Below are positions 1 to 11,034 of a stretch of DNA of 64,000 nucleotides, piece after piece. This DNA is from Serendipita indica DSM 11827 (lineage: Eukaryota > Basidiomycota > Agaricomycetes > Sebacinales > Serendipitaceae), in NCBI GenBank assembly GCA_910890315.1, contig CAJVGD010000015.1:434001-498000 (forward strand), read 5' to 3'. Both the position numbers and the translations under genes were made by a program. Position 1 is the first letter of the stretch, and every line of letters starts with the position of its first letter. The notes beneath the pieces were generated by a model. It was given only the letters and a program-made list of their open reading frames with translations, ran no database searches and was not told where the DNA came from.

Positions 1-1813
1 GCCTGGTCGTGTAGTGAACAGCGGAGTATCGAAGTCGATCGTGAGATGACGAAGATTCGGCAACATCCCACGCTTTTCGAGCGCCTTGTAGAACGTATTG
101 TGCGGTTTTTCCCCAAGAATGATTGTAAGCGTTTCGATCTGCGGGAGTTTTCTGTAAAGCGGCGCATACTGCTTGTCGTGGATGTAACCATCGATGCTCA
201 GGGTCTTGGGCACCCACATTCCCTCTTTTCCATGAAAGATGCGCGACACAACCCGGTCCGCTTCGGCACGCTTGAGGTCAGAAATCTCAAGATGTAGCGT
301 GTGCATATGAGGCGCAGAGATGGCGATGATATCGGAATGAGAGGCTCCGACGTGGAAGACTTCAAGATTCGGGAGGGGAATGGAATGTGCTGGGACAGGC
401 GCCTGATGTGCGCTGTCCGGAAGAGCCGACCGAATCACGAGGAACTTGACGTTGGAAATCTGGAGCTCCTGCAGACCAGACATCGCGATAGCCCCGACGC
501 GAAGCCACTGTACCTGTGTCAAGGGAACCTTGCGCTTGGGATGCACGGGCAGGTATTCACCTGCGGGTGAGTTAACACGAAGGAGAAGAAAATAACAATA
601 GCAGTTTACTCTTGCATTCGTCCGTCGGATCAAAGTCCGTTTCATTCGAATCCCGGATTCCAAGCGGTCCATGACGAAGTGGTGGAGCTAATGCAGACGA
701 GGAATGAACGAGAAGCTCGCTTGATATAGATAAGAACTCCAGATCGTCGCATCCCTCGAATGCCGTGACGTGAATAGGCGAATACTCGCCCTTGATCGTA
801 ACCCTGCGCAGCTTACGCCAGAACTTGTACTCTCTGGCGGTTAAGATGAATTTTGGGTCACATTCTCGAAGTAGACGGATCGGAGCTTGACCGTCGTCCG
901 CTCGAGCTGGTCGAGAAGAGGATGAAAGACATCGAGGAGGCCGGGAACGGGGAAAGCCGAAGCGATCATCAATGATTCCAAAGCTGGAAACGACGTGGAA
1001 TCATCGAAAAGGCCGTGGAAGGATTCTTTAATGACCTGGAGGGGAGTGTCGGGGTTTATGATGATGCGGAGGAGGGAGATGTGCTGAGAGTGGGACATGA
1101 GTATCTGGAAGGTATCAACCATGAACTCGAGCGTCGGAGAGGACTCTTCAACGCTCTCCACGACGAAGGTGGCCTCTAGTGGCGAGGTGCGTGCGCGCTT
1201 GACGCAAGTTTCAAAGCGACTCTGAGTGGTGCAGACGATTGTACTTCCTGTCTGGAGATCAGAAGGCGTCGTCGTGTCACAGGAAAGCAGAATGCGCCGC
1301 CAGAGTCGTGGCGTATTCTTGACGTGCTTGTTCATTGCACGACACACAAGCATTAATATCGATAATGGAAGATCCATCATGTGATATTCTTCCAAGATCA
1401 TCGCCAGGATCTCGACCGGCAGGGATAGCAGGTGGAGCATGCGAGTTGCGCCCTGCGCAGTAGATTGTGCGGTTTTTGCGATGTGGACGGGTTTCTGGGT
1501 TTCTGGCTCTGTCAAGTAGTTCGCAAGCAGTCAGTCGTCGTGCTGAAGTGCGAACCGAGGAGAGTGACGGGGAGGGTACCACGACGGATTGCTCACGCGA
1601 TGTTTTTTGTATGCCTGATACCCCCGTGCTAGTTGAGTGGACTTGTAATTCACTACCACTTTTAGCGGCTTCGGCGTTTTGTGCGCCGTCGACCTTGGGC
1701 TTCGTTGAGCGCATTTTTCGTTTCGAGCCACGGGTATCGTCTCGTGTAGGGGTGAGTTTCGCTCTCATGGGCTGCTCATGAGCTATGATGGACGATTCGG
1801 TATTATGAGCCAT
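1..1813 (-). pseudogene. F-box/LRR-like protein, cut by window edge, probable pseudogene
   Basis: The F-box sits near the N-terminus (LLSLPVEILAMILEEYH, about 1390-1440), followed by leucine-rich helical segments. F-box proteins usually link substrates to an SCF ubiquitin ligase through Skp1. The start is taken as the ATG at 1811-1813; a first intron ends at an acceptor near 1509 and a second separates about 570-625. The protein is a close paralogue of the gene at 17109-19370. Against that copy it has one missing base near 850-853 (VTQNSS then stop, where the paralogue reads VTREFILAAREY); the paralogous reading continues in another frame to position 1 and beyond the edge. A sequencing error could also explain this. 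The family call is secure and the pseudogene call moderate. Confidence 0.7.
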
Positions 1814-2261
1814 GGCTGGTAGCTTGTAAATCAGAATCGAGGTAAGTTCCAAGAGCTGGCGGAGCAGTGAGAGGCTGACTTAAGAACAGTCGCAAATATT
1901 GGAATAGATGCCAAACTGTCCAAACCCCTGACAGACCAGCGGAGGTTGGTAATTATGGGGTCTGCGGGTTCGGTTGGAGAGACTGACAGCGAAGAGACGA
2001 GACAGGGCATAGGGCAGAGGTCGGACATATGGTGAAGGTCTTCTTTCGGGCGCTCGGAACGCGAAATACTGCCGTTATACGCTATTAAGAGCGCCGTGGC
2101 GCCGGGAACTGACAGTTGGGGACAGTCAGGGTGTTCTATTGTTGATATTTGAATGCACAGCTGTTTAATATATCCGAATGCGATTGCTCCTCCTGTCCTT
2201 AGGTATGTAAAAGAAATTCTGGCAGTGTCTCTCCCCAACTTTGGACCTCGCCTCCACCACA
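1814..2261. other. Intergenic region between divergent genes
   Basis: This is the presumed shared promoter space of the F-box gene (minus) and the NACHT-WD40 gene (plus). Open frames on the minus strand here have no recognisable family features and I do not call them. No clear motif was seen. Confidence 0.4.
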
Positions 2262-5200
2262 ATGTCGTCGAGGAAAACTCGCAAAGCTCAGGACCTGATC
2301 ATACATGATTCCTCTCCTACTAGAAGACGTTCATCACGGAAGCGCAATCAAGCACAAGATGTATCCAGCATCACCGGTGATGTTGTAAGGATAGAAAGGG
2401 CCTCAAATATACTCTTCCATCTCGAGGCAGCATCTAGAACTATCAAATCTATACTCGACGTGTTCCAGGCGAGTTGAACAAACTAAGCTCCAGTCCCCTA
2501 ATCTATATGAACCAGGTTACCGAAGACAATCAAGAACAGTGGAAGGATTTCATGCGGCACCTGGAAGATTATATCTCTACGATTGAGAACCTAATCGAAT
2601 GGTTTGAAAGGGATTCTCCAGAGGCGATGAGCGTGACCGACGCATTTAGCCAACCACTGGTTCATTATGTCAAGTGCGTACACCTAGATAAATCGATTCT
2701 ATATCCTGACCAACCCAGACATCTCGAAGAGCTTCGTTGTGTCATCATGAACCAACAGCATAAAAGAAGTCGCAATGGCCCGGCTACGCGAAGTCGTAAA
2801 GCAAATTTCGATCAGTCCGGGATACGTAGACTCTGGAGAGACATTGAGGGCGAGTATCAGCGGTTCACGGTACTGGTATCGCTATTTTTATACGAAATCT
2901 GAATATGGGAGCAGGAAGCAGCTTACACAGGGTATAAAGTTCATAAATTTGAACGGAGTGTCAAGTCTCCCAAACCTATGTCCGAAATCTCTCAGACCTC
3001 AGGTAACCTCGATCCAAGGTACGGGAAACTCGCTGAACCCTTCTAGTTAACGCAAGTTCCATATGTCAGCTGCCAGTGGTATCGTCTTTTATACCTTCCA
3101 TCCATAGAACCTGTCTTGAGGGAACGCGGCAAGATATCCTTCGGAGGATCCAGCACTGGGGCAGTAACGATAGCTCGGATAAACCGATATTCTGGCTCTG
3201 TGATATTCCTGGGTCAGGCAAGTCTACAGTCGCAATGTCCGCAATCAAAGCGTGGCAGGAACAAGGAACTTTGGGAGCCCATTTCTTTTTCTCTATGACC
3301 AGCAGCGAAAGGTCTGACACAGAGAAGTTTTGCTCTACCATAGCGAGTCATCTAGTCTACTATATCCCCGAACTTGTGCCATCCATTACCGAAGCCGTGG
3401 AGCAGAACCCCTATGTCATGCAACGTCCGTTGACGGAGCAGTTTCAGACGCTCGTCACCAGACCGCTTCGCCATTGGTCGAAGCCTATAGTCATTGTGAT
3501 AGACGGTGTTGACGAGTGCAAGTCTGGAGCCCAGCGAAATAAACTGCTCGAGACGCTTGCGATGGCCGCTGGCGAATCCAGGCTCCTCAAGATATTTATT
3601 ACCAGTCGCCCAGACCCCCTAATCGAACAGGTTCTGCAGCCATTCTCGATCAAGGTGAAGTTGGAAGAGCAACTTCACGATTCCGATAGTCGTGCCAAGG
3701 TCGATGACATTGCACTCTATGTACGTCACTCCCTGCATGAAGTGTTACCAGAGGACAAGAGACAATGTCTCGTTGAAAAGGCGGGAGGGTCGTTTGTTTG
3801 GGCGAACACGGCTTGTATGCTCATTGAAGAAACCAAGTTGGAGCCGGCGAGTATATACGATCTTCTGATCTCAGTAGACAAACGCGGCGATACAGAAGAT
3901 ATATACGACATTGTTCTCGAAAGAACAGACCGAAATTTTCACTCGACCATGTGCAGCATGCTCGCTGTCCTCCTCGCCGCTTTCGAGCCGCTGACTACCA
4001 GAGATTTGAACGACCTCTTCAAGCACACTGGAGTCCAGCAGACTGCCGACATACTAGTACGGAGCCTTCAAAGTGTACTCTCCCTTAACCGGATAACAAA
4101 CGTGATTCAATTTCGTCATCCGACCTTTGTGGAGTACCTTGAGCATCGTTTCACTGTTCCACCCATCAACAACCAGCTCAAATTCTTTATCGACATTGCC
4201 AATGCACATGGCCAGCTCTCATCTTGGAGTCTCAAGCACCTCAAGTCGCCAACGGAAGGCCTCAGGTTTAATATATGTAATATTAAGTCGTCATTCTACC
4301 TGAACAGACAGATCCCAGACCTCGAGGCCAGAATATCCAAATTCATTCCGAGAGCCCTTCGATATGCCAGCTCTCATTTGCTGTTTCATTATAAGGAAAC
4401 GGACAGTAATTGGCGGCGCGAATTGAACAGTGAACTGGCTGACATCCTCAAACATCCATACGTTCTATACTGGATGGAGATCCTCAGCTTTACTGCGGGA
4501 GTCTCAAGAGCAATCTCCGGTCTTAGAGCCGTTTTACGTCACGGCGAGGTAAGCGTCCCTTCGTTTTTACATCATTATTGCTAAGTAATGGCGAAGACTA
4601 GTCTGGATGTAAGAAACCGCATGATGGATATCCGACGATTCATGACAACGTTTTCGGTGCCGATTCAGGACAGCGCTCCACATATCTATATTTCGGCGCT
4701 CCCGTTTACTCCCACCAGCTCAATACTCCACAAGGAAGGCCTAAATCTGTATCCAAATACCCTCACAATAACTCGCGGTCTCGACGCGGAGTACGCCGGA
4801 TTACCGGAGGTACTTCACGGCCACGAAGATTCAGTCAGCGGCATCGCTTTCTCACCAGACGGTTCAAAGCTTGCATCTAGCTCTTACGATGCGACAATTC
4901 GGCTCTGGGATACAGACACTGGCCGACCCTTACAAGAGCCAATCCGAGGTCATGAAGACTCGATCTACACGCTTGCATTTTCTCCAGATGGATCGCGGAT
5001 TGTCTCTGGCTCATCTGACAGGACGATCCGACTATGGGATGCGGAGACCGGAAAGCCATTGGGGGTGCCACTCCGAGGCCATAAACACTGGATCAGTTCA
5101 GTCGCATTTTCACCAGACGGGTCACAACTCGTATCTGGCTCGTGGGACACTACTATTCGCGTTTGGGACGCAGGCACAGGTGCGCCACTTGGAGAGCCGC

Positions 5201-6606
5201 TGCAAGGCCACGAAGAAAGGGTGACTTGTGTCGTATTCTCTCCAAATGGGATGTATATGGCCTCCAGCTCCTGGGATACGACGGTTCGAATATGGGATGC
5301 AAAAACTGGCCACCTTCTTGGCCAGCCACTGCGCGGCCATGAAGGCTGGATCAACTCTGTCGCATATTCACCAGACGGATCCAGACTCGTCACGGCATCA
5401 TGGGATATGACTATGCGTATATGGGATGCAGAAACTGGCCAGCAGCTGGGAGAGCCTCTCCGAGGTCATAAAGACGATGTAAACGTTGCAGTATTCTCGT
5501 CAGATGGCTCGTGCATTATATCCGGCTCTTTGGACACCACAATTCGAGTGTGGGATGGAAATAATGGTAAGCAAATAGGACGTGCACACCGGGGTCATCA
5601 AGACTCAGTCGGAGCCCTTGCGTTCTCTCCGGACTGTTCGAGATTTGCCTCTGGATCATCGGACAACAGCATTCGATTCTGGGACGCCAAATCTGCTCGA
5701 CCTTCGGGAAAGCCAATGCAAGGCCATTCCAATTCTGTACTCGCCGTCGCATTCTCGCCAGACGGATCTCGGATTGTTTCCGGTTCCTCTGACGAGACGA
5801 TCAGACTCTGGCATAAAGACTCTGGCCAGGCGTTAGGTATCCCACTCCACGGTCATGAAAGCGATGTCTGCGTTGTCGCGTTCTCACCAGATGGCTCCAT
5901 AATTGTCTCCAGTTCGGACGACAAGACTGTTCGATCGTGGGATGCGACTACTGGACAACCTTTGGGAGAGCCACTAAGGGGTCACGGAGACTACGTGAGG
6001 ACATTTGCCTTCTCTCCCGATGGTTCCAGAATCGTCTCCGGCTCATGGGACAAGACGATTCGCCTGTGGGACCTAAACACTGGCCAGCCGTTGGGCGAAC
6101 CATTCATAGGCCATGAAGATTCGGTTTGTGCCGTAGCGTTCTCTCCAGATGGCTCAAAAATTGTCTCTGGCTCGGAGGACAAGACGCTTCGACTGTGGGC
6201 GGCGCATACTGGTCAGGGTCTTGGCCCCCCAATTCGAGGTCACGAAGGCGCAGTAATGGCCGTTTCATTCTCTCCTGATGGCTCACGCATCGTATCCGGT
6301 TCTTTCGATAGGACAATTCGATGGTGGGATGCAGCCACTGGACAACCATTGGGAGAGCCACTCCTTGCTCATGAGGACAAGATCCACGCTATCGCCTTCT
6401 CATCAGATGGCTTGAGAATTGCTTCTGGCTCAGAAGACAAGACGATTAGACTTTGGAATGCGTGTGATGGTCGATTGATGGGAAGGCCACTCCAAGGCCA
6501 TCTGCATGGAGTCAATTCTGTGGCCTTCTCACCCGACGGCAAGTATATAGTATCTGGATCGTCAGACAGAACGGTTCGACTATGGGATGCTGAAAGGTGG
6601 CTGGAG
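2262..6606 (+). CDS. NACHT-WD40 (NLR-like STAND) protein, 5' part of an interrupted gene
   Basis: The order is a helical N-terminal region (2262-2900), a NACHT NTPase (about 3080-4548) and fourteen WD40 repeats (about 4807-6600). Walker A is CDIPGSGKST at about 3199-3228 and Walker B is IVIVIDGVDEC at about 3487-3519. Each WD40 unit is 43 residues (129 bp) with a GH...FSPDG...SGS...RLWD pattern; fourteen units suit two seven-blade propellers. The architecture matches fungal STAND proteins such as HET-E, which sense non-self and trigger cell death; that role is inferred. Visible introns are 2469-2515 (GC-AG) and 4549-4596; one or two more lie between 2690 and 3075. Start ATG at 2262. A retrotransposon begins at 6607, so the frame runs about 27 residues into it and stops. 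The original C-terminus lies at 13432-13854. Confidence 0.88.
4807..6597 (+). repeat. Fourteen-unit 129-bp WD40 repeat array
   Basis: Fourteen consecutive units of 43 codons form the WD40 part of the NACHT-WD40 gene. Units share long near-identical stretches (FSPDGSRIVSGS recurs) and differ mostly around the RGHEDSV position, the exposed face in WD40 blades. Such internally similar arrays are known in fungal incompatibility NLR genes, where repeats exchange and change number. Confidence 0.85.
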
Positions 6607-6729
6607 CTGCTTTTCTCGTCGTCATTCTCGCTTGGTCAACGTTTCCGTTTAATCCTCGATTGTTTTCTTGTCCGTCACGACACGTCCTAGGTTTACTCTT
6701 AAGTGGGGGGCCTTCCAGGCGAGGCAGGC
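6607..6729. repeat. 123-bp direct repeat, outer copy (element 3' end)
   Basis: Matches 7091-7213 over its full length by reading. It forms the 3' terminus of the DIRS-order element in its minus-strand orientation and starts directly after host sequence ending CTGGAG. Confidence 0.9.
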
Positions 6730-6821
6730 GTGGGCGGGAGTGGCTCTGGGTGGGATGGTGGGCCAACATCTCACGCTCACGCTCACGCCTGCAGAGCATC
6801 ACCTAGGGCGCGGTGGGTGGG

Positions 6822-7090
6822 TCGACGAATTTTCAGCCTTTTGGGGGCCACGCTACGCCCGTGCTGTCGGCAGCGGGCTTGCGTTGATGTTGGTTGGCGG
6901 AGCCTTTCGTTTGCGGCTCTTGCCACCTCCACCCGCACCTCCATTTTTCGATTTCATATTTCGTCGTTTGTCAATTAATTCTTTCCAATATATTCTCTAT
7001 CTATACTGTTTTCCTTCTAAGTTCTATTCCTGGAGCTCCCATTCCTCGCTCGCTCTCGCAGCATGGCGAGACCTTCTGGTCTCCAACCAG
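6822..7090. repeat. 269-bp direct repeat, inner copy
   Basis: Matches 13163-13431 over its full length by reading and abuts the inner 123-bp copy at 7091. A 92-bp segment unique in this window (6730-6821) separates it from the outer 123-bp repeat. The arrangement is the split direct repeat typical of Ngaro/PAT elements. Confidence 0.9.
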
Positions 7091-7213
7091 CTGCTTTTCT
7101 CGTCGTCATTCTCGCTTGGTCAACGTTTCCGTTTAATCCTCGATTGTTTTCTTGTCCGTCACGACACGTCCTAGGTTTACTCTTAAGTGGGGGGCCTTCC
7201 AGGCGAGGCAGGC
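7091..7213. repeat. 123-bp direct repeat, inner copy
   Basis: Second copy of the repeat at 6607-6729. It is joined head to tail with the inner 269-bp repeat, the structure thought to template circular DNA closure in this order. Confidence 0.9.
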
Positions 7214-7303
7214 TCCCAGTTTTGCGTTTTTCGCATCTTCCTGCCTTCGCCTGGGCCTTTCCGCTGTTAAGCGCCCCCAATTTTGCCCGGTGAAGGTATC
7301 TAT

Positions 7304-8600
7304 TCATAGCCGTTTATCCTTCCATTGTACATTTGCCGCGTGGTATTCGATTATTCCGCCTGTGTTCCTCCAGTATAACTTGAAGCTCTCTGAAGACCAA
7401 CGTCCCATCTTCTTCACAATCTCCACATCCACGCCACTCAGCAGGAATGCCGTCGTTCCACCAATTCGGAAACAGTGCCCGGTAAAACTTCCTGAACCCG
7501 CTGGGCTCCACACCTCGTTGCACATCTTCATGAATTGTGCCTTTGTCATTGTCGTTCTCTCGCCGTTCCGGCTCTTGAATTCACACAGCATCGCCCGAGC
7601 GTCTCCAATTCTTGACTTTGCTAGGTGTCGCTCGATGGCTCTTGACGGGTTAAGCTTGTTCCTTTGCTCGACCAGTTCGATTGTCGCTCCTCTGTTCCCA
7701 GTCGTCTTCGTCCATGGCAGGTAGAGACTTGATGCCGCCGCCCTTCCATTGCCGTCTCGCCTCGTCACTGTCCAATGGTGTCGTTTCGGGTATCGATCCG
7801 TTTCCTTCGTTTCTGGTGACGCTGGCAGGAGCTCGCCCAATCTACATAGGCCACACCATGCCGTCATCGCTATCGCTAGCGCCGCTACCTCTTCCGCCGA
7901 TCCTTCGTACCACTTTCCGATTAGTCTCTCCATCATCTCCGAGGTCACCGGCCGTCTTAGTTCCTTCGGTTCCTTTCTTCTCGGCCACATCCTCTCGATG
8001 CCTCGGATTATTCTGCTCGTGTTTGTAGGTTCGATGAATTCCATCCCGTTGTCTTTGTGCCACGATTTTATGCTCGATAGTTTTTTCCGTGCTGTGCCCG
8101 GTCCGGTTACACCTGCGCCGTCCGCTATGAATAAGCTCACTATCTCCGGTCGGCTTGGCAGGGCTTTTCCGATGGGACCCCGATCCTTCGGCAAACGTTT
8201 CAATTTCTTCACGTAGCCGCTATATCCTTTCCGCGTTTGCTCTGTGAGACCATGATTCAGCGCCGTTGTAAGCTTCTCCTCTGCCTGGTGCCGGCGTTCC
8301 TCTGTCGACTCGGTTCTGATCGTCTGTTTTAGTAGGTTTCCGATATCTTTCTCGTTCTTGTCTGCCCTCGACACCTTCCTCTGCCTCTCGCCATTCGCTC
8401 GCTTGCTTGCGGCTTTTTCTTTTCGATCTTCTTCTCATTTCTTTTCGCCGTTCTCGGCTTCGTTTGATCTCTTTCTGTTTTCTCGCCATCTGGTAGCTTC
8501 GCCTAATTATCATCTGGCGTGGCTTTGTCCAACTTTCATCTTTTGCGTCCTCATCTCTCTCGGGTTCCTTGTTCGTCCAGTCTCTTCTCACCATCGATTC
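7304..8600 (-). other. Tyrosine recombinase region of the retrotransposon
   Basis: The C-terminal half shows the tyrosine recombinase signature: an arginine in the CGLCRLGEL segment, the HxxR box in GHCFRIGG, and a candidate nucleophile tyrosine in SFKLYWR. This enzyme inserts the circular DNA form by recombination without target duplication, which marks the element as DIRS order and not an LTR element with a DDE integrase. The upstream part is basic and low complexity. Treated as a fossil part of the element. Confidence 0.8.
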
Positions 8601-8605
8601 TCATC

Positions 8606-10962
8606 CTAGGCTCTTCGTACATAACCGACCAATGACCTTGGGAATCTCCCCAGCTTCCTCTGAGTGTATCCGGGCGGCTCTACCCCCCTCGATGGCCCGT
8701 CGGCTGGGTTTTCTTCCGACCGCACATATGTCAGTGTCAGGTATGCCTCTGCTCGCACTAGCCGGTGTAGAATTCGCCCGAGAACCTCGTTTTGCGCCTC
8801 GTTTCTCGATAACCGCTTCTTCCAGCCGCCAATTACGCCCTGGTTATCTGTGCAAATCTCTATGTGCGTCCTTTCCGCTTCTGGCCGTTGCAGTATGAAC
8901 TCGACTGCTAGCTCGACCGCCGCAAATTCTGCCCATCCAATCTCTCGTTCTGCGCCATCGCCCTCCCTCGTTCTCCAGTCACTTTCCAACCTGAATTTGT
9001 CGTATTCATCATCGATCACGACGCCCAGTCCCCATCCGTCGACGCGTCTGTGTAGATCCGGTACTTGCAGTTTGGTTCGCGTTGTGTACATAGCTGAATC
9101 TTTATCTCCGGCTTCTCGAGCGTTTCCTTCCACCATCTGAGGTCGCACTTCGCCTTCTCCGGCATGTTCCACTTGATATACTTCGAGTGCTGGTTCGGTA
9201 GGCCCATTTTCGCTACCGTCGCCCATAAAGCTCTCGTGTGCGTTCGTCCTTCAGGAATTATCATTCCTAGGTGCGCCAGCTTCCCGCATAATGACTGCAG
9301 CCTTTCCCCGGACGTCTTCCTTCCTTCTTCCAACACCTCCTGTACCAATGCTAGGTTCTTCTTCCGCTTTGACTCGCTGACACTGACTGCACGTTCTTGC
9401 CAATGCCAGTCAAAGCCGACGTACGTCGTGATGTTGGCGAAGTCGTGCACCTTGTCCGGCGGAAAGGGGATTCCCAGCTCCTCCCCAAGCTCCAATATTT
9501 TCGCTATTCCCATTCCATATATCCATTCCTCCCCGTCTCTCCGTACTGGAAGTCGTCGGATCATCAGGTCGTCTACCCAGTATATGATCGTTCCGAGCTC
9601 TTTCCGTGTGCAGATTTCTACGAACGCTCTGTTCGGTAGTTCGAATATGCCAACGGATGATTTTGCGCCAAACTTTGCCGCCTTGTCGATCCAGAATTTC
9701 CCGTTCCATTCGACTACTCCGTATCTCCAATCCTCTGGACGTATAGGGCAGTTTCTGAACGCCGCTTCCCAGTCTATCGTTGCACCTTGTGCTCCATCTG
9801 GCGAGGTCACGATGAGCTCTATCATCTCTGCCAGTCCTCCCCAGTTCGTTCCGAGGTTCTCGATATTCGTTTGTGCGTTTACTGATTGTTGTTCATCTTC
9901 GTAGGCGAATGATAGGTGTTCAATTACGCGTTTTCCCCTTCCACTCGCCTTGTCGACCGTTCCAAGTGGGTTTGCCACAAATGCGCCCAGCCTTTTCTCG
10001 ACTTCCTCGCGTGTATGTGGGCCGTCATATCGATTTGCTGCAACCTCTTTTTCTATATGATCTTCTATCACTTTGGGGTGCTCGACCGCTGACCTCAGGT
10101 GTGGGTATACTCGTGTTTCGTCAATTGCCAACTGGCACTGCATATTGAAGCCGTTCTTAAGTCCATCTATGAGCGTCGCATGCTCCTCCAAAATATCAAG
10201 ATATTTAAGCGCTTCCTCCCACTTCTTGGCCTGTAGCGGGGTCACTGGCTCTGGTTGTCTTCCATTCGTGTCAGTTTTGTCCGCGCTTGCATGATTGGGC
10301 ACTGTGGCTGGCTGATAGGCATCCCGTGCATACGTGCTTTCCATTTGCACAACGGCTCGCCGAACATCCTTTGGCCGTGTTGAATGACCAGCAGAAGGAC
10401 GTTCCATCGAAAAGCGTCCAGTCCCCTTTGGCATTCTTTTTGACGTTGACGTCTGCGCCATCGATTTGGCGTCTTGCGCCCTCGCCTTTGTTTCCTCTCC
10501 TGATCCTCTCTGCCCTCCATCCTTCCTGCCGTCCGTTTTCCCATTTGACAGGCTCGCCGAGCTTCCCATACTCGCCCCACTCCTTTCGACTCGATTCTCC
10601 AGCGCGTCAAGCCGGTCGACATATCCGACGTTTACCCTCATCTCTGCCCGCATCAGTGCCTTCTCGTCGTTCGGATCTGGCACAAGTCTCGCGCCAGCCT
10701 TCGGGTTTGGGATGCATCGTTGGATTGTCTCGATTGCTAGTTCGCGGAGCACGGGCCATTCGTTCTTCGATATCACCTTACTGTGATATAAGTTGTTCCA
10801 GAACGACTTCCAGAACTTGGCAACATCCGGCCAGTTGCTCTTCATCAGACTGTAGTGCCGCTTGATCGCTGCGATCCCTTCGTCGAGTGGAATCGACTTG
10901 TCACTCTTCTCGTACACCGGGTGTTCGAGTACCCCGTTTTCTGTAGCTAATTCTGTATGCAT
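8606..10962 (-). other. Reverse transcriptase and RNase H region of the retrotransposon
   Basis: The RT core shows ATIDWEAAFRNCPI (motif A-like), KSSVGIFELPN, and IIYWVDDLMI (the catalytic DD box, near 9570). RNase H follows with IYTDAST, an acidic residue in AVELAVEF and CTDNQGVIGG. Upstream of the RT is a charged region with little similarity to known domains. Together these copy element RNA into DNA. Treated as a fossil part of the element. Confidence 0.85.
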
Positions 10963-11034
10963 CTTGTCGTTTCAAGAACTCGTCTGTGAGGAAAGTGAGG
11001 GGGACGGGGTGCCTTCCTTCGGCGAAGGCCTCCA

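Noticed and set aside
1831-2262. 143-codon minus-strand frame
   Set aside because: No recognisable domain; it overlaps the divergent promoter region and ends next to the start of the NACHT-WD40 gene.
4877-6361. Several antisense open frames over the WD40 repeats
   Set aside because: They are mirror frames of a repetitive coding region and repeat with the same 129-bp period; no family features.
9164-9904. Long plus-strand frame inside the retrotransposon
   Set aside because: Antisense shadow of the reverse transcriptase region; no domain content.
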